Position numbers and translations under genes: made by a program | The notes under the pieces: model-generated | What the model was told of the DNA's origin: nothing | What the model saw: only the letters and a program-made list of their open reading frames with translations | The model's database searches: none | In this document: one piece after another, positions 34,800 through 47,500 of the stretch | How positions within the stretch are numbered: position 1 is the stretch's first letter | Layout of the letters: every line of letters begins with the position of its first letter | DNA from: Posidonia oceanica | Taxonomy: Eukaryota > Streptophyta > Magnoliopsida > Alismatales > Posidoniaceae | Length of the DNA: 64,000 nt | Assembly (NCBI GenBank): GCA_037176725.1 | Contig: JAZBRS010000075.1 | Coordinates: 76,386,001-76,450,000, forward strand | Direction of reading: 5' to 3'

Positions 34800-36381
34800 T
34801 GTAGATATCCCATTTTTGCATTCCCAGAGTTCATAGAGGATAGGAACTTCTAAGGCACCCAAATCACATAACTAAGGCTTAATAACATATTTTTCCAAAG
34901 TTTTCATGATTTGCTTAAAAACAAGGCTTGATTTTACTTGACTCAAGGTTGTTAGATGTGGCATAACTGACGCACTCAGACTCGTGGCAAGTCCGAGTAC
35001 CTTGAGCACACTTTATCCCACTCAAATCCATGGCAGATTTGAGTTAAAGAAGATCTTTTTATGATTTCATGAGATCTCTGAATTTTTCCGGGCTTTTATC
35101 GAGTTTTCTGGATCTAACTTGAAAGACAGGTTTAAAAATACAAAAGACCTAGCTAGTTGCTTCCCAGAGTGGCGACACAGTCAGGTGCCTTTCAGAGGGG
35201 CAACTGGACTATGTAGGTGCTGTGTGACAGGCGACTAGCACCATTTCCTCTCTCTCCAGCTTAATATCAATATCCTAGGCATTAATATAATATACGGGAA
35301 TTTTATAAGCTATTATAATATTTTTCCGTAAATTATTGATATTCATGTGATTTTCTAGCATTTAATATATGGTATAACACATATATCATAAATAAAATAA
35401 TCAAAGAACAATCTAGAAAATCCTAGGTGGCTTCAAAAAAAATATCTTGATTTTTAACACGTTTTAATGTGCTAATCAAATCCCTAAAAATTAGAATCCA
35501 ATCCCTTAGAATCTCCTAAAAATCAGAAACAAATATTTTAGTTGTTGGAATAGTGCTACAGCTAGGCGCCACTATATGCGACGACTAGCTGACATGGACT
35601 CCGCTGACCTGGTCACACGGTGTTTTCCACGGCATTTCCACGATCTTTTCGGGAGATATTTGTCCCAGTCGCCCCCTTATGCGGCGACTAACCCTAAAAA
35701 TCAGTGTTCTTCTAGAAACTTCATAGGGTTGAGTCACTTGTGTCCCACAAACCTATAAATAACCTCCGTGAGTCAGTGCACGGGAAGGAGGCCAATTTGA
35801 AGATTTTAGGGTTTGGGATCCACATCAAGAGAGAGAGAGATCATCTTCCAAGAGAGAAACCCTAGCCTCCATTATAGATCCCAGAGATCACCATGTCCCA
35901 ACTTCGATCCCAGAGATCTCGAGCACAGCCGGAGCTCCAATCGTGCCTCCACTTCCTTACTCCACTGCATACAGCACGAGAGTGAAGGGAGTATCTTCCT
36001 CCAATCTTTTTTTATTACATTTCATTATTGCATTCCTTAACATAGGAATCATAGCATATGCATGCGAGGAACAACCCCCGGTTAGTATTAGATTCATTTG
36101 TTCATATTATTTTCTGTTTTCTTTTGTTATCATTTACTACACACAAACTTATCTAGATCTCTTATTTTCATTTGTTTTGAAGGAAAAGGAAAACGCTCAC
36201 GTGACACGAGGAAGCCATTGGATGACATCCTACCGTCGATCCAATGAACCGAGCACCCACATCATCTACATCTCCTTAGGCGCCTTTTCCGCCCATTGAT
36301 AACTGGCGATCACAACAAAGTTGACAACGTCGTGGAAGCATTGTTATCTTCATACAACACCCCCCAAAATCCACATCCACA
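34800..36381 (+). mobile_element. Element G 5' LTR (A/B family)
   Basis: Starts TGTAGATATCCC and ends CATCCACA, 1582 bp, collinear with the LTRs of A and B. TATA box at about 35752; GGCGAC-type hairpins near 35155-35240, 35560-35590 and 35667-35694. Its left flank GTAAC should be one target duplication. Confidence 0.85.
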
Positions 36382-36385
36382 GATC

Positions 36386-36403
36386 TGGCAATCACGGTGG
36401 GAC
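36386..36403 (+). promoter_or_regulatory. Element G primer binding site
   Basis: TGGCAATCACGGTGGGAC, one change from the A and B sites, four bases after the LTR end. Confidence 0.8.
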
Positions 36404-37223
36404 CGGCTTTAGCCAACCCTCTGTGCTACATGAGTTTTTTCCTTCCTTCCTTCATTTCCTTCTTTAGATCTAGTTGTTTTTTAGTTGTTTTCGATTTAGG
36501 AGGCCGTGCGCCTAGGTTTTCACAACTCCTAAAGCTCCATAGTATTTTCTGTCATTAGAACGGTTTCTCTAACCCAACTACCTTGATCTTAAGGCAAGAG
36601 GTCTCGTTAGCACTTTGAAGCAACGACAACCTCCTGTCTAGGGTCGTAGAGGGTCAGGTTACTACTGTTCTAAAAAACAGAAGACTCCGGTTTCCAGTTG
36701 CCCAGTTAACAGGCACCTGAGTCAGTCGCAGTCCACTGTGGCGACTATTCTAGGCACACCCATTACAGGCGACTGGATCTGGGTGTTTATTTCACTGCAG
36801 ATCATTTATTATTTTCAGTAGCTTGTGTTGTTTTTCTTTTAGATCTGCAGTAGTTTAAAATCTGATTAACATCCTGTCCACTGTAATTTTAGTTTTTTAT
36901 TCGGATTTTAGATTTGTATGTGTCCACCCTTAAGGTGGAAACTATCTTATTGATATTAAGGTTAAAGTTCCTTGAGAAATCCTTTCCCTAACTAAAATAA
37001 TCAAATAGAGCGAACCGGGCCAGTGCAAGTCGCTCACCCATACTCTGTTTGGTTAGGATAGTTAGGTTAAGAACTCAAGGTGTCCTAGGGCTTTATTTTG
37101 ACTCCTCTTCCTTAAAGTCAAAATAATCCTTGGTAGATACTTGATACTTTAGTATTCCTTGTTTATTTACTGTTTTGTGGTTTGGTAAGGGCCAATCTTA
37201 AAGACAGAATCCTAGGTAGTGGG
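36404..37223 (+). other. Element G leader, interrupted by element C
   Basis: Collinear with A and B leaders as far as CTAGGTAGTGGG, where LTR C begins. Hairpins near 36695-36775. No gene. The rest of G must lie beyond C and the Ogre elements. Confidence 0.75.
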
Positions 37224-38580
37224 TGTAGATACCCCGTTTTGGCACTCCCTTCATGTTAGTATAGTCTATTGCATTAGGTCGTTCTTAGAAGCCCTTTGCC
37301 CAATCCAGGACGTCTTACTCGAGCCAAATGCCTTCTTTCCAGTTCAAAATGTCATCCCTATCTAAGCTCCAAGTGTCGGCAACTTGAATGTTCTTCATGT
37401 CTTGACCAAATTTGGAAATTGAATTGACTGAGGGTGTTGTACGCTGGATTCTCAGTGTACAACGTTGGCCGCTGGTTTTCCAGCGGCTAACATTGGCCGC
37501 TAGTTTTTCAGCGTCCAACGTGGCAACCCAGTCAGCCCAAAACTCTCTTTATTTGGCTAAATCCAAAATTCATTTTTTGCCTTCTTTAGAGCCTGTTGAC
37601 CGGTCAAAGCAATCAAAGCTGAGTTAAACACACTTAATGACTCCTTAATTGGGGAATATTCCTTTATCCTGGCAGTTATGTCTCGGAGGTCGTTATACAT
37701 TGGAACTCCCGCTTATAACGTTCTATGCTACTTTTCCAGCGTATAACACTTCTGAAAATGGAAATTCTGCTGACTTGGCCTTTGTGTCCTTTTTTGTTCC
37801 TCCCCTGCTTCTATAAAAGCAGGGGTATCCCCACAGGGTCAGGGGCTAGATTTTTGGAGCTCACATGGTTTTTTTAGGGATTAAAAAAGATTTCTAGAGA
37901 GAAGTGAGATCCTTGAGAATTGAAATAGTGAAGAGAAATTTTGAAAGGTGGAGAGTCTTTGAAAGAGCTTGAGCTTCCCTTCGTCGTTGGTAGCATCATG
38001 TCGACATGTCTTGCAATTTATGCATAGATAAAAGGGGACTCTATTTATTGTTTTCTTTTCTTTCTTCTCATACCACATATTTAATTCCATAGCATAATCA
38101 AGCATATTGAGTTCGTATATTGTTGTAGTTAAGCATACATTTTCATCAGTTGCAACCGGGGGGTTCAAACCCCTCGGGTACGTATTTCATTGTGTTTCTC
38201 CATTTTTCTATTTATTCTGAATAAGTTACTACACCATATTGATCCATCTTTGCATTATTTTTGTTTGTTTTGCTAACATTTGTCATACGAGGAGGATGAA
38301 GAAAGAAGAAGAAATTCACCAAACACGGGCACCCTTGGGCAACGCAGGCGTTGTCCCAAGGTAGATGAACCCGCAACCATATCACATCTCCCCAACGCGT
38401 CTCGAGGGCCAGCGAAAGCATACCGAGAGTGGCGATCACACTGACTTCAACACACGTGGAGTGAAGAAGTCGGATACAACAAAAGGGGACCCCAAGAAGG
38501 AGCGAATAGCAACAAAAAGGGAGAGGTGAAGCCTCCTTCACCCCCTGAAATCCTCCTCCTCCCAAAACCCCATATCCACA
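37224..38580 (+). mobile_element. Element C 5' LTR
   Basis: Starts TGTAGATACCCC, ends CATATCCACA, 1357 bp. Three tandem 28-bp hairpins at 37436-37519 and two at 37692-37747; TATA box in an inverted repeat at 37802-37825. Its start matches the minus-strand fragment D. Confidence 0.85.
37436..37519 (+). repeat. Three tandem 28-bp hairpin modules in LTR C
   Basis: Units at 37436, 37464 and 37492. First stem GTTGTACGCTG with CAGTGTACAAC; second GTTGGCCGCTGG with CCAGCGGCTAAC; third ATTGGCCGCT with AGCGTCCAAC. Confidence 0.85.
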
Positions 38581-38583
38581 ATC

Positions 38584-38601
38584 TGGCGATCACAGTGGGA
38601 T
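38584..38601 (+). promoter_or_regulatory. Element C primer binding site
   Basis: TGGCGATCACAGTGGGAT, two changes from the A/B site, three bases after the LTR end. Confidence 0.75.
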
Positions 38602-40269
38602 GGCTAAAAGTGCCCCCGTGCAAGGTGAGTAAGCCCTTCTTTCTTCTTCCTCCTCATAATTGACATTCTTAGTTTTACTTTTAGTTTCTTAATTTCTCGT
38701 ATGTTTTAAAGAAGCGGCAAAATTCCTCGTAGTGTTTTGAGGCGTTGTGATCTTTTCCGTTTGTTTTCCACATTTGAATAACTGAAATCACCTCCCCCTT
38801 CTCTCTGGATTCTCAGGCGTGGGGGTAATTTGTAAAAATTACTGTTTTCTGAAAAAAAAACATTATCAGTACGTTATACGTGTAGTCTGGCGTGTCCAAC
38901 ATTGGACGCTCCAGTATACACGTCCAACGACTACTGAATAGGAAACTCTTTTGTTTTAATTTTCTCTTAGTTTTCTTGTTATAACTGGCCCGAAGGATTG
39001 AGGTGTGAGGTGATTGACTTTGCCGTAGGGACCGGAACTTCAGTTTCCTCGGGTGCTTTGCAAAAAAAAAAAACAAAAAAATCGAATCTTTTTATATGAC
39101 TTGCATGGCCCTTATTGGGAACTAATTGCTTGTGTCATTTCTTGAGTTATATAAGTAACCGTCTAGGTCCCAAGCACCTCTGTTACAAAGGACTTAGGAA
39201 AGGTACTTGTATTGTCATTTTCTTTCACAAGGGGCCCTTCTTCTTCCTTGGCTTTTTGTGAAAGATAATTAGAACCTCAAGCTTTGATTTGTATTCCTCC
39301 CTCCCCCTTTCGATGGTTTGATTGTACTTGGTGTGTTGATACGTGAGTGACCCGATCAATCCTGAGTACGCTGGGCTCTACCTCTACGGGGTAGGGACCT
39401 AAGTGTATTCAGGCTCCCCCTAACATCCTCAGGTGTTGAGGTAGGGGGCAGTACCAAAAATATTCACCCATTTTGTGTGGAGCCATAGAAATCCTGGAAA
39501 AGAAGCCATACCTAAGCCTTAAGGAATCCTAAGAGCTACGTAGGTTTAAAACACTAATCTCCAAGCGAAAACAGAAATTAAAACTTTAAATCGCTGTCTG
39601 AAAGTGTTTCTGTGCAGTTCCCTGTAACAAGGTGTTAGACGCTGGAATCTCTGCGCCTAACGCATTCTTTGCTTGGTTGTTTATTTTCTAGCTTTTCTGT
39701 GGTGGATTAATTGCAGGGCAAAACATTTCAAACCAAAACAGTGACAGTCAGTTTTATATTCAGTTTTATTTTTTTTAGGAACCTGTATTAAATTCCAAAA
39801 GTCCCTGTAATTTCTTTCTTTTAAGCACTTGTAACCTTTCATTTATATATTAAAAAAATCAGAAAAAAGAAAAAAAAGCAAAAAAAAAAAAACAAAAACA
39901 AAAACAAAAAAGAGAGAAAAAAAAGCAAAGCAAAAAAAAGAAAAGGAAGAAAAAAAGGAAAAGGAGAGAAAGAAGAACAAAGAAAGAGGAAAAGAGAAGA
40001 CAGGAAAAGAGAAGGGGAAACACAGCTGAGGGCATTGAACACGCTGTTTACTGCGTCCAACGTTGTACGCCGCATTCTGAGGCGTATTACACCTTGAAGC
40101 CAATTCCATCTCATTATCAAGGATTGCTGCAATGATGAACCAAATCTTTGAAACGGAATAGCTAGAAAGAGAAGAGTCAGACTCAGTAAGTACCTCGGGA
40201 GAGGAGCCCACAATCTACCATCCGATCACCGGAGAAGCCTTGGATCCAGGCTCGATCTAGTATAAAGCC
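38602..40269 (+). other. Element C leader
   Basis: No gene. Hairpin modules of the same type occur near 38880-38930 (nested), 39634-39661 and 40034-40090. A purine-rich A/AG low-complexity tract runs from about 39847 to 40025 and produces long but meaningless minus-strand Phe/Leu/Ser frames. Confidence 0.65.
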
Positions 40270-41513
40270 ATGTACCAGTTCTTAAATGAAGAGACATCAA
40301 CCCCTGTGGGACCATGTCAGAATAACCTCCAGCAGCCACCCCACCTCGATGAAGGACAACGAAGGCCAGTTGCGGACCATACCCCTAATGATCTATACCA
40401 GGGACAAAATGGCAACCCATCGCCAGATACAAACCACCCAGGTCATGGTACAGCGCTCAACGGAGCTTATAACTCAAGGGCCAACCCCTTGATTCAGGAA
40501 CAAAATCACATGCCACATGGTGAGTACAAGGAAGGAGTCTATCCGTCCCATGGGCACCCAAGACATCATCTCCAACCACCTACAGCAGGCAATCAGCCTC
40601 AGCCAGATCATCACCACCATTAGGCATCTCCCCCGCAATACGAGCAGGTCGTACCTCAACACTTCTGCAACAGCTATCTTCATCAGCAGCAGAACCATCA
40701 GTCCTTCAACTCACATGTCCCGACCCCATCAGCCGGGATAACAAATTTGGATGAGATGAGAAAAATGCTCAGCGCATTAAGGGTACATACCCAAGCTCCG
40801 GCAAACATTGATATGAGTCAGTTTCCCCCATTCAGATTACCCCCAGGCTTCAAGTACCCGAAGACTCCCAAGTTCAACGGAACCACTAACCCACTCAGTC
40901 ACCTAGTGTGGTTCCAAATGGAGTCAACCCCCTACTTCCATGACTTGGGGCTTGTTGTACACATGTTTTTCTACTCGCTTGAAGGAGACACCATGGATTG
41001 GTTTCTCACTCTCTCCAAAGAAGACCTCAGTAGCTTTGATAAAATCAGAGAGAGCTTCCTCACAAAATACCAGCACAACATAGACCCCAAGCCAACCTTC
41101 CACGACCTAAGTAAGGAGGTCATGAAGCAAGGTGAAAGCTGGGTGACATTCGCTAACAGATAGCAGGAAATGGCGGCCAGATCAGGACTTACCATTCCAG
41201 AGAGACAGGTGGTCCAGACCCTCATTGCAAACACCACTGGACCGATAAAAAGGGACTCATGAATGCCTACTGTCCCAATGTAACGGCCTTGTATGAAGTG
41301 GCAGCCTCCGTTAAAGAAAATCTGTATGAATTCATAGAGGAGCCCAAGAAGAGCCGGAAAACATAGGTAGTAGAGGGCGTGACCGGAGTCGTCAACAAGA
41401 TGGGCTCCGCACCCAGGCCATCCGAACAAAGGGCTATACTAGCTGCACAATAGCCAACTTGGAGCCACCTCCTTCACAACAGCCAACCTGGAGCCCTCTT
41501 CCTTAGCAACAAC
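40270..41513 (+). pseudogene. gag: Element C gag, broken and truncated
   Basis: One frame runs from ATG 40270 through a Pro/Gln/His-rich N-terminus, a TAG at 40621-40623, and the Retrotrans_gag core (FPPFRLPPGFKYPKTPKF, LEGDTMDWFLTLSKEDL, GESWVTFANR). TAG at 41161-41163 replaces the Trp found in A and B (ASKWRDMAARS), so TGG became TAG. A one-base frameshift near 41255 follows, and a Gln/Pro-rich tail is cut by Ogre1 at 41514 before any zinc knuckle. The protein would be a particle-forming gag of the same lineage as A and B. It cannot be made intact. Confidence 0.8.
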
Positions 41514-44500
41514 TGTTGACACCCCATTTTGACAGGCTGGATCGTTTGGAGCCTTCCGGTGGCTGCTGGACCCGAACCTAGACCCAAATCCACACCTCCC
41601 TCTTCTTCTTTCCCTTCAAAACAAGCCCAAACTCAACCTAGGATTACCCCCCTTTCCCGAACCCGAAAACCAACCAAAATCCATAGGAAAACTCACCCCT
41701 GATGACTTAGCAAACCCACCAAAAAGCCTGCAAAATCTCAAACCAGACCCCTCCCAATAACCCTAGGAAACTTAGGCAAAAGTACCCTTTTTCTACACCT
41801 CAAAACCCCTCCAAACCTTCCTCAAAACCAAACCAAAACTCCGGGAACAGAACTAGAGACCCTAGACCCCACACCTGCCAAATTTCACCCCTTTCTGAGA
41901 CTCCTAAGACCCCCTTTTGCCTGGATTATCGTTTTCTCTCTCCGGGATTATCGTTTTCTCTCTCCTCTCTCTCTCCTGATTATCGTCTCTCTTTTCATTC
42001 CCTTCTTGCCCTTTCTCTGGCTTGGCTGTGGGCCCCCCTTGTACTCCTATCCCTTCTCTATCTTATTCCTATTTTTATTTTATTTTTAGCATTTTTCCCG
42101 AATTTTAAAAAATCTTTTCCCCAAACCTATCTCTTTCCCCTTTTATTCCCTTTTTTCCCCTTTTCTTCTTCTTTCCCTTTTCCTCCTTCTCTCTTTTGCA
42201 AAAACCCATAAAAATCCTTAAAAACCTGTAAAACCCCAAAACATAAAAGAAACAAATCAGAACTCCAAGAAAAACAACTAAAAAACATTAAACAAATGAT
42301 TAAAAAACTCAAAATTAACTAAATCAAGCTAAAAAGAAAATCAAGCATGCAAACTAAAAAATGCAAAACAAACTAAAGGAAAATACTGTAAATCAAGTAA
42401 AAAACTGAAATAAAATCAGAACCTACCCAAGATAAAAACCCCACTGAAAGAATTAAAAACAAACCCTAAAAAGAAAAATTAAAAATCAAACACTAAAACA
42501 AGTAATTAAAAGAGGCAAAAGACTTAACCTAATAAACACAAGAAAAAAACAGCATAAGAACTTAATTAAAAAAGGAAAAAAGAAAATACAGTTAAAAGAC
42601 TTAAAACACTTAATCGAACCAGAAAAATCCAACTAAAAAACATCAAGAAGAGTTAACAAATAAAAATCAAAAACATAGGTCAAAGGACTTAAAGAAAGAA
42701 AATATGAAAGACTAGAACTAAAAAGCCCAAAACCCACTCAAAATAATATAAAAATAAATCCTAAAAATCCTAATTAACATCCTAAAATACCTAACAAGAA
42801 AACACAATTTTAAAAACAATTTTAAAAGATTTAACCAACACCTAATCAAGTGGAAAACAAATTAAAGACGAAATAAAACCCTAAAACCCTAATCAAGCCT
42901 AAAACACACTAATTAACCTAAAAATAGCCATTAAAAAATCCAGTTGAACATCTAACCTACAACCCAAGCCATCCAATATTTTTATTTATTTTTATCTTAT
43001 TTTTTTTCTATTTTTCTTTCCATCTTTCTTTCTCTCTTCCTTTTATCTTCTCTTTTCTTCCTTACTGGGCTCATCAGCCCGTTTCTTTTTTCAAATCTTC
43101 AGCCCGGCCCGCATCCGCAGTCCTTCTTCTTCCTTCCCTCCGTCAGCACAGTGCCGCTACAGTACCTGCAGCCTCTGCAAGCCGCCTGCCATCGCCAGCT
43201 CCTGCCACGGCCAGGCCTGCGCTCGCACGCTTGCTGCCAGGGCCGGACCGGCATGCGCCGCTTCGTGGCCGTGCTCCTGCCACCGGCAATTAATGGTCGC
43301 AGTTCTGCAGACCTGCAAGGGAAAGGGGCGCTCTGTGGAACGATAAGGATGGAGGAGGAGGAAGAGAAAAAGATCAGAAAAAACATCCCGGAGGAGAGAC
43401 GAACCATTCCAGCGATCTTCCAGCGCGAGAGAGCCGAACTCCCCTCTGAAATCCACCAAAAAACACCCGAACTCCAGCCCTTCCACACATAGCAAACCAG
43501 AGCCCGAAACTCCTCCAAAATCCATCGAAATTCACTCCCCAATCTCGCCCAAGCCACCTGCGACTTCCCCCCTCCTTCCCACAGAGAAACCAACCCAGCA
43601 TTTCGCCTGAAAACGCCTGAAACCCAGACCGAACCCAACGCCGACCCATTCTGAAATTCTCCGCACCACAGTCCACCACATCCTCCCAAACTCTGCCCAG
43701 ACACTCGCCGAAACACCACCTTCCTAAGCCGCCCGACCTTCAGCCTTCTCCCCCACCACAGACGAAACCTTCCACCACAAACACCTACGTCCGATTCTGC
43801 CCAGACTTCACTCCATCTTCAAACTCGCGCCACACACTCCAGAACCCTCAGCCAACCATCCAGATCCCTTCCCCGAACCTCCAGCAAGTCACCGGTGCCC
43901 TCCATTCGATCCTAAGACCAGAGAACATCCCTACCCATCTGCTGCAACTTCCAGTGTACCCACCGAAGCCGAATCCTTCTCCGGGCTGCAGAACTCCGTT
44001 CCAGGCGTCTAGCGAGCATCGGAGGACTCTTCGAAGCAGGCCCGAGCGTTCGCGGGCCATCGACAACTCCTCCGTCAGCCGGACGAACCTCACCGGCATC
44101 TGCGGAACAAGCCGACCTCGGGGGAGTGCTCCGGACGGCAGAACAGGTGCCGCTTCTTCCCCTCATCTTAGTTTTCTCTCCCGCATGCTTCCTAGCCCCT
44201 TGGATTAGGTTTCCGCTCCCCTTCTCGCCGAGTCCACGCCCGTTGACTCGTCTTCTCCGGCGAGCCCGACGACCAGAACCGCCGCTCCGTGAGCAGAACC
44301 GGTTTCCCACCGTCGCCCGAGCTCCGCACTGACCTCAGGAATGCAGCCCAGCTTTCAGTTCGCATCGACGACGCTCCGGTCGTCCTCCTGGCCTCCGATC
44401 AGACTCAGACCTCCGGCGGCTCCCCAGCTCCGCTCCAGGCAGCGTCGCCGCTCGCCGGACCTCGCCCGAGCTCCGCCAGGGCCTGGTGAAGCTCGCCCGT

Positions 44501-47500
44501 CGAGCTACCTCCCCAGAGCGCCCTCCTGCCCCCTTTGTCGGCCACTGGTAGCAACTGCTACAGTGGCCGACGGCCTGCGTGGGCACTGTAGCAAAATTTT
44601 CACTTAGCTTAGATATTTTACCCTAAAATTGCATGTCTGGTTTTAGTTTCCACTTATTTGCGTTCCAGTCCTTTATCTGATTAATCTGCTGTGTTTCCGA
44701 ATCAAAATCATATTAAATTGCATGACCTGTCTATGTTTTTTAGTATTTGCTCTTTAATCCTTTTACTGTGCTTTCTAGTTATAAAAAGTTTAGGTTCAGT
44801 CCTTCTGTTTTTTTATTTTACATCTAAATCCTGCAGTAGATTATTTAATCTCAACGCATGAAATTTACCTTATTACATTGCATTTCAGATCCCTGTTTTT
44901 GTCTTTTTTTGCATCTTAGTCCACTGCACTGTAGCAACTTAGGTTCTGATTTTATTTTTTGGTTGATGCATTGCACTTTTGCCCCTCTGTTTTTTCAGTT
45001 TGCATATAGGTCCATTTTAAATGGACAGTAACTCTTGCATACATTTTTAGCTTACTACATTGCATTTTCAACCCTGCATATTGTGGAAATTGCATGTCAG
45101 TCCACAGTCCTGTTCCATGATTCCATGTTTTCCATACTAAATTGCATATTTGACCCCTGCATGATTTAAAAATCACACATAGAGCCTTGCATCTTTTGAA
45201 AAATCATGTGAAAAGACTGTTTTGCCCCCAAGTTGCATTTTAGCTCCTATGTTTGCAAAAATTGCATGCAGACCCTCCACTTGCATTCCCGGACTCCCCA
45301 GAACCCCGGTTTTCTGGAAAATTTGCATTTTAGCCCCTCTCTTTCTTCAAAAATGTTTTTGAATCCCTGTTCTTTCCGAATTGCTTTTCTTTATCTTTTC
45401 TTGCTTTGCATGCATCCTGCATTCATCTAGTCTGGCATTCTAGCTCCCCTTTGCATACACTAAGCACTTTTAACTCCCCTTCATTTGGGAGGACCTTCAG
45501 CACACCCCTAGGACCTCCTGAACACTTAGGTCTGTTCTTCTCATCTGTTCTGGCCCTTCTGCTCCGAAGTCGCGATATCTTCCAATCCGACCGTTGGATC
45601 TCCTCAAGAAAGCTGCCCAGGCGACCGCAGCGAAGCGCTCTTCGGCATGGACCAGGCAGATCCCCGATCAGACTCCCGGATCTCCAGGTATATCCTCCTG
45701 AACCCCTGCACTACATTCATTTGCATGCCATTTGCACCGTTTTGCGTGTTTTCGAGTTCCCTCGCTCCGTTTTGCGCGCCGCTTCTTTGTTTTGCACCGT
45801 TTTGCGTACCTTTAGTCTTTCCGCTCCATTTTGCGTGCCTTCATGTTTTCCGCTCCGTTTTGCGTGCCTTCATGTTTTCTCGCTCCGTTTTGCGCGTCGC
45901 TTCTTTGTTTTGCACCGCTTTGCGTGCCCTTTAGTTTTTCCGCTCCGTTTTGCGTGCCTTCAAGTTTTCTCGCTCCGTTTTGCGCGCCGCTTCTTTGTTT
46001 TGCACCGTTTTGCGTGCCCTTTAGTTTTTCCGCCCTGTTTTGCGTGCCTTCATGTTTTCTCGCTCCGTTTTGCGCGCCGCTTCTTTGTTTTGCACCGTTT
46101 CGCGTGCCCTTTAGTCTTTCCGCACTGATTTGCGTGCCTTCATGTTTTCCGCTCCGTTTTGCGTGCCTTCATGTTTTCTCGCTCCGTTTTGCGCGTCGCT
46201 TCTTTGTTTTGCACCGTTTTGCGTGCCCTTTGGTCTTTCCGCTCCGTTTTGCGTGCCTTCATGTTTTCTCGCTCCGTTTTGCGCGCCGCTTCTTTGTTTT
46301 GAACCGTTTTGCATGCCCTTTAGTCTTTCCGCTCCGTTTTGCGTGCCTTCATATTTTCCGCTCCGTTTTGCGTGCCTTCATGTTTTCTCGCTCCGTTTTG
46401 CGCGTCGCTTCTTTGTTTTGCACCGTTTTGCGTGCCCTTTAGTTTTTCCGCTCCGTTTTGCGTGCCTTCATGTTTTCTCGCTCCGTTTTGCGCGCCGCTT
46501 CTTTGTTTTGAACCGTTTTGCATGCCCTTTAGTCTTTCCGCTCCGTTTTGCGTGCCTTCATATTTTCCGCTCCGTTTTGCGTGCCTTCATGTTTTCTCGC
46601 TCCGTTTTGCGCGCCGCTTCTTTGTTTTGCACCGTTTCGCGTGCCCTTTAGTCTTTCCGCTCAGTTTTGCGTGCCTTCATGTTTTCCGCTCCGTTTTGCG
46701 TGCCTTCATGTTTTCTCGCTCCGTTTTGCGCGTCGCTTCTTTGTTTTGCACCATTTTACGTGCCTTTTGGTCTTTCCGCTCCGTTTTGCGTGCCTTCATG
46801 TTTTCTCGCTCCGTTTTGCGCGCCGCTTCTTTGTTTTGCACCGTTTTGCGTGCCCTTTAGTTTTTCCGCTCCGTTTTGCGTGCCTTCATGTTTTCTCGCT
46901 CCGTTTTGCGCGCCGCTTCTTTGTTTTGCACCGTTTTGCGTGTCCTTTAGTCTTTCCGCTCCGTTTTGCATGCCTTCATATTTTCCGCTCCGTTTTGCGT
47001 GCCTTCATGTTTTCTTGCTCCGTTTTGCGCGTCGCTTCTTTGTTTTGCATCGTTTTGCGTGTCCTTTGGTTTTTCCGCTCCGTTTTGCGTGCCTTCATGT
47101 TTTCTCGCTCCGTTTTGCGCGCCGCTTCTTTGTTTTGCACCGTTTTGCATGCCCTTTAGTTTTTCCGCTCCGTTTTGCGTGCCTTCATGTTTTCTCGCTC
47201 CGTTTTGCGCGCCGCTTCTTTGTTTTGCACCGTTTTGCATGCCCTTTAGTTTTTCCGCTCCGTTTTGCGTGCCTTCATTTTTTCTCGCTGCGTTTTGCGT
47301 GCCGCTTCTTTGTTTTGCACCGTTTTGCGTGCCCTTTAGTTTTCTTACACCGTTTTGCGTGCTCTCAAGTTTTCTCGCTCCGTTTTGCACGCCGCCTTTT
47401 CGTCTTGCACCGTTTTGCGTGCCCTTTCGTTTTCTCGTCTCGTTTTGCGAGCCCTTGTTTTCCTTGCCCGGTTTTGCGCCCTTCTTTCGTTTTCCTGCAC

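Noticed and set aside
39839..40213. Minus-strand Phe/Leu/Ser-rich frames resembling membrane proteins
   Set aside because: They translate a purine-rich low-complexity tract in C's leader.
43099..44607. Frames of 80-206 codons in the GC-rich part of the Ogre LTR (mirrored at 58062-59570)
   Set aside because: Overlapping frames on both strands, no domain, typical of GC-rich sequence with few stops.
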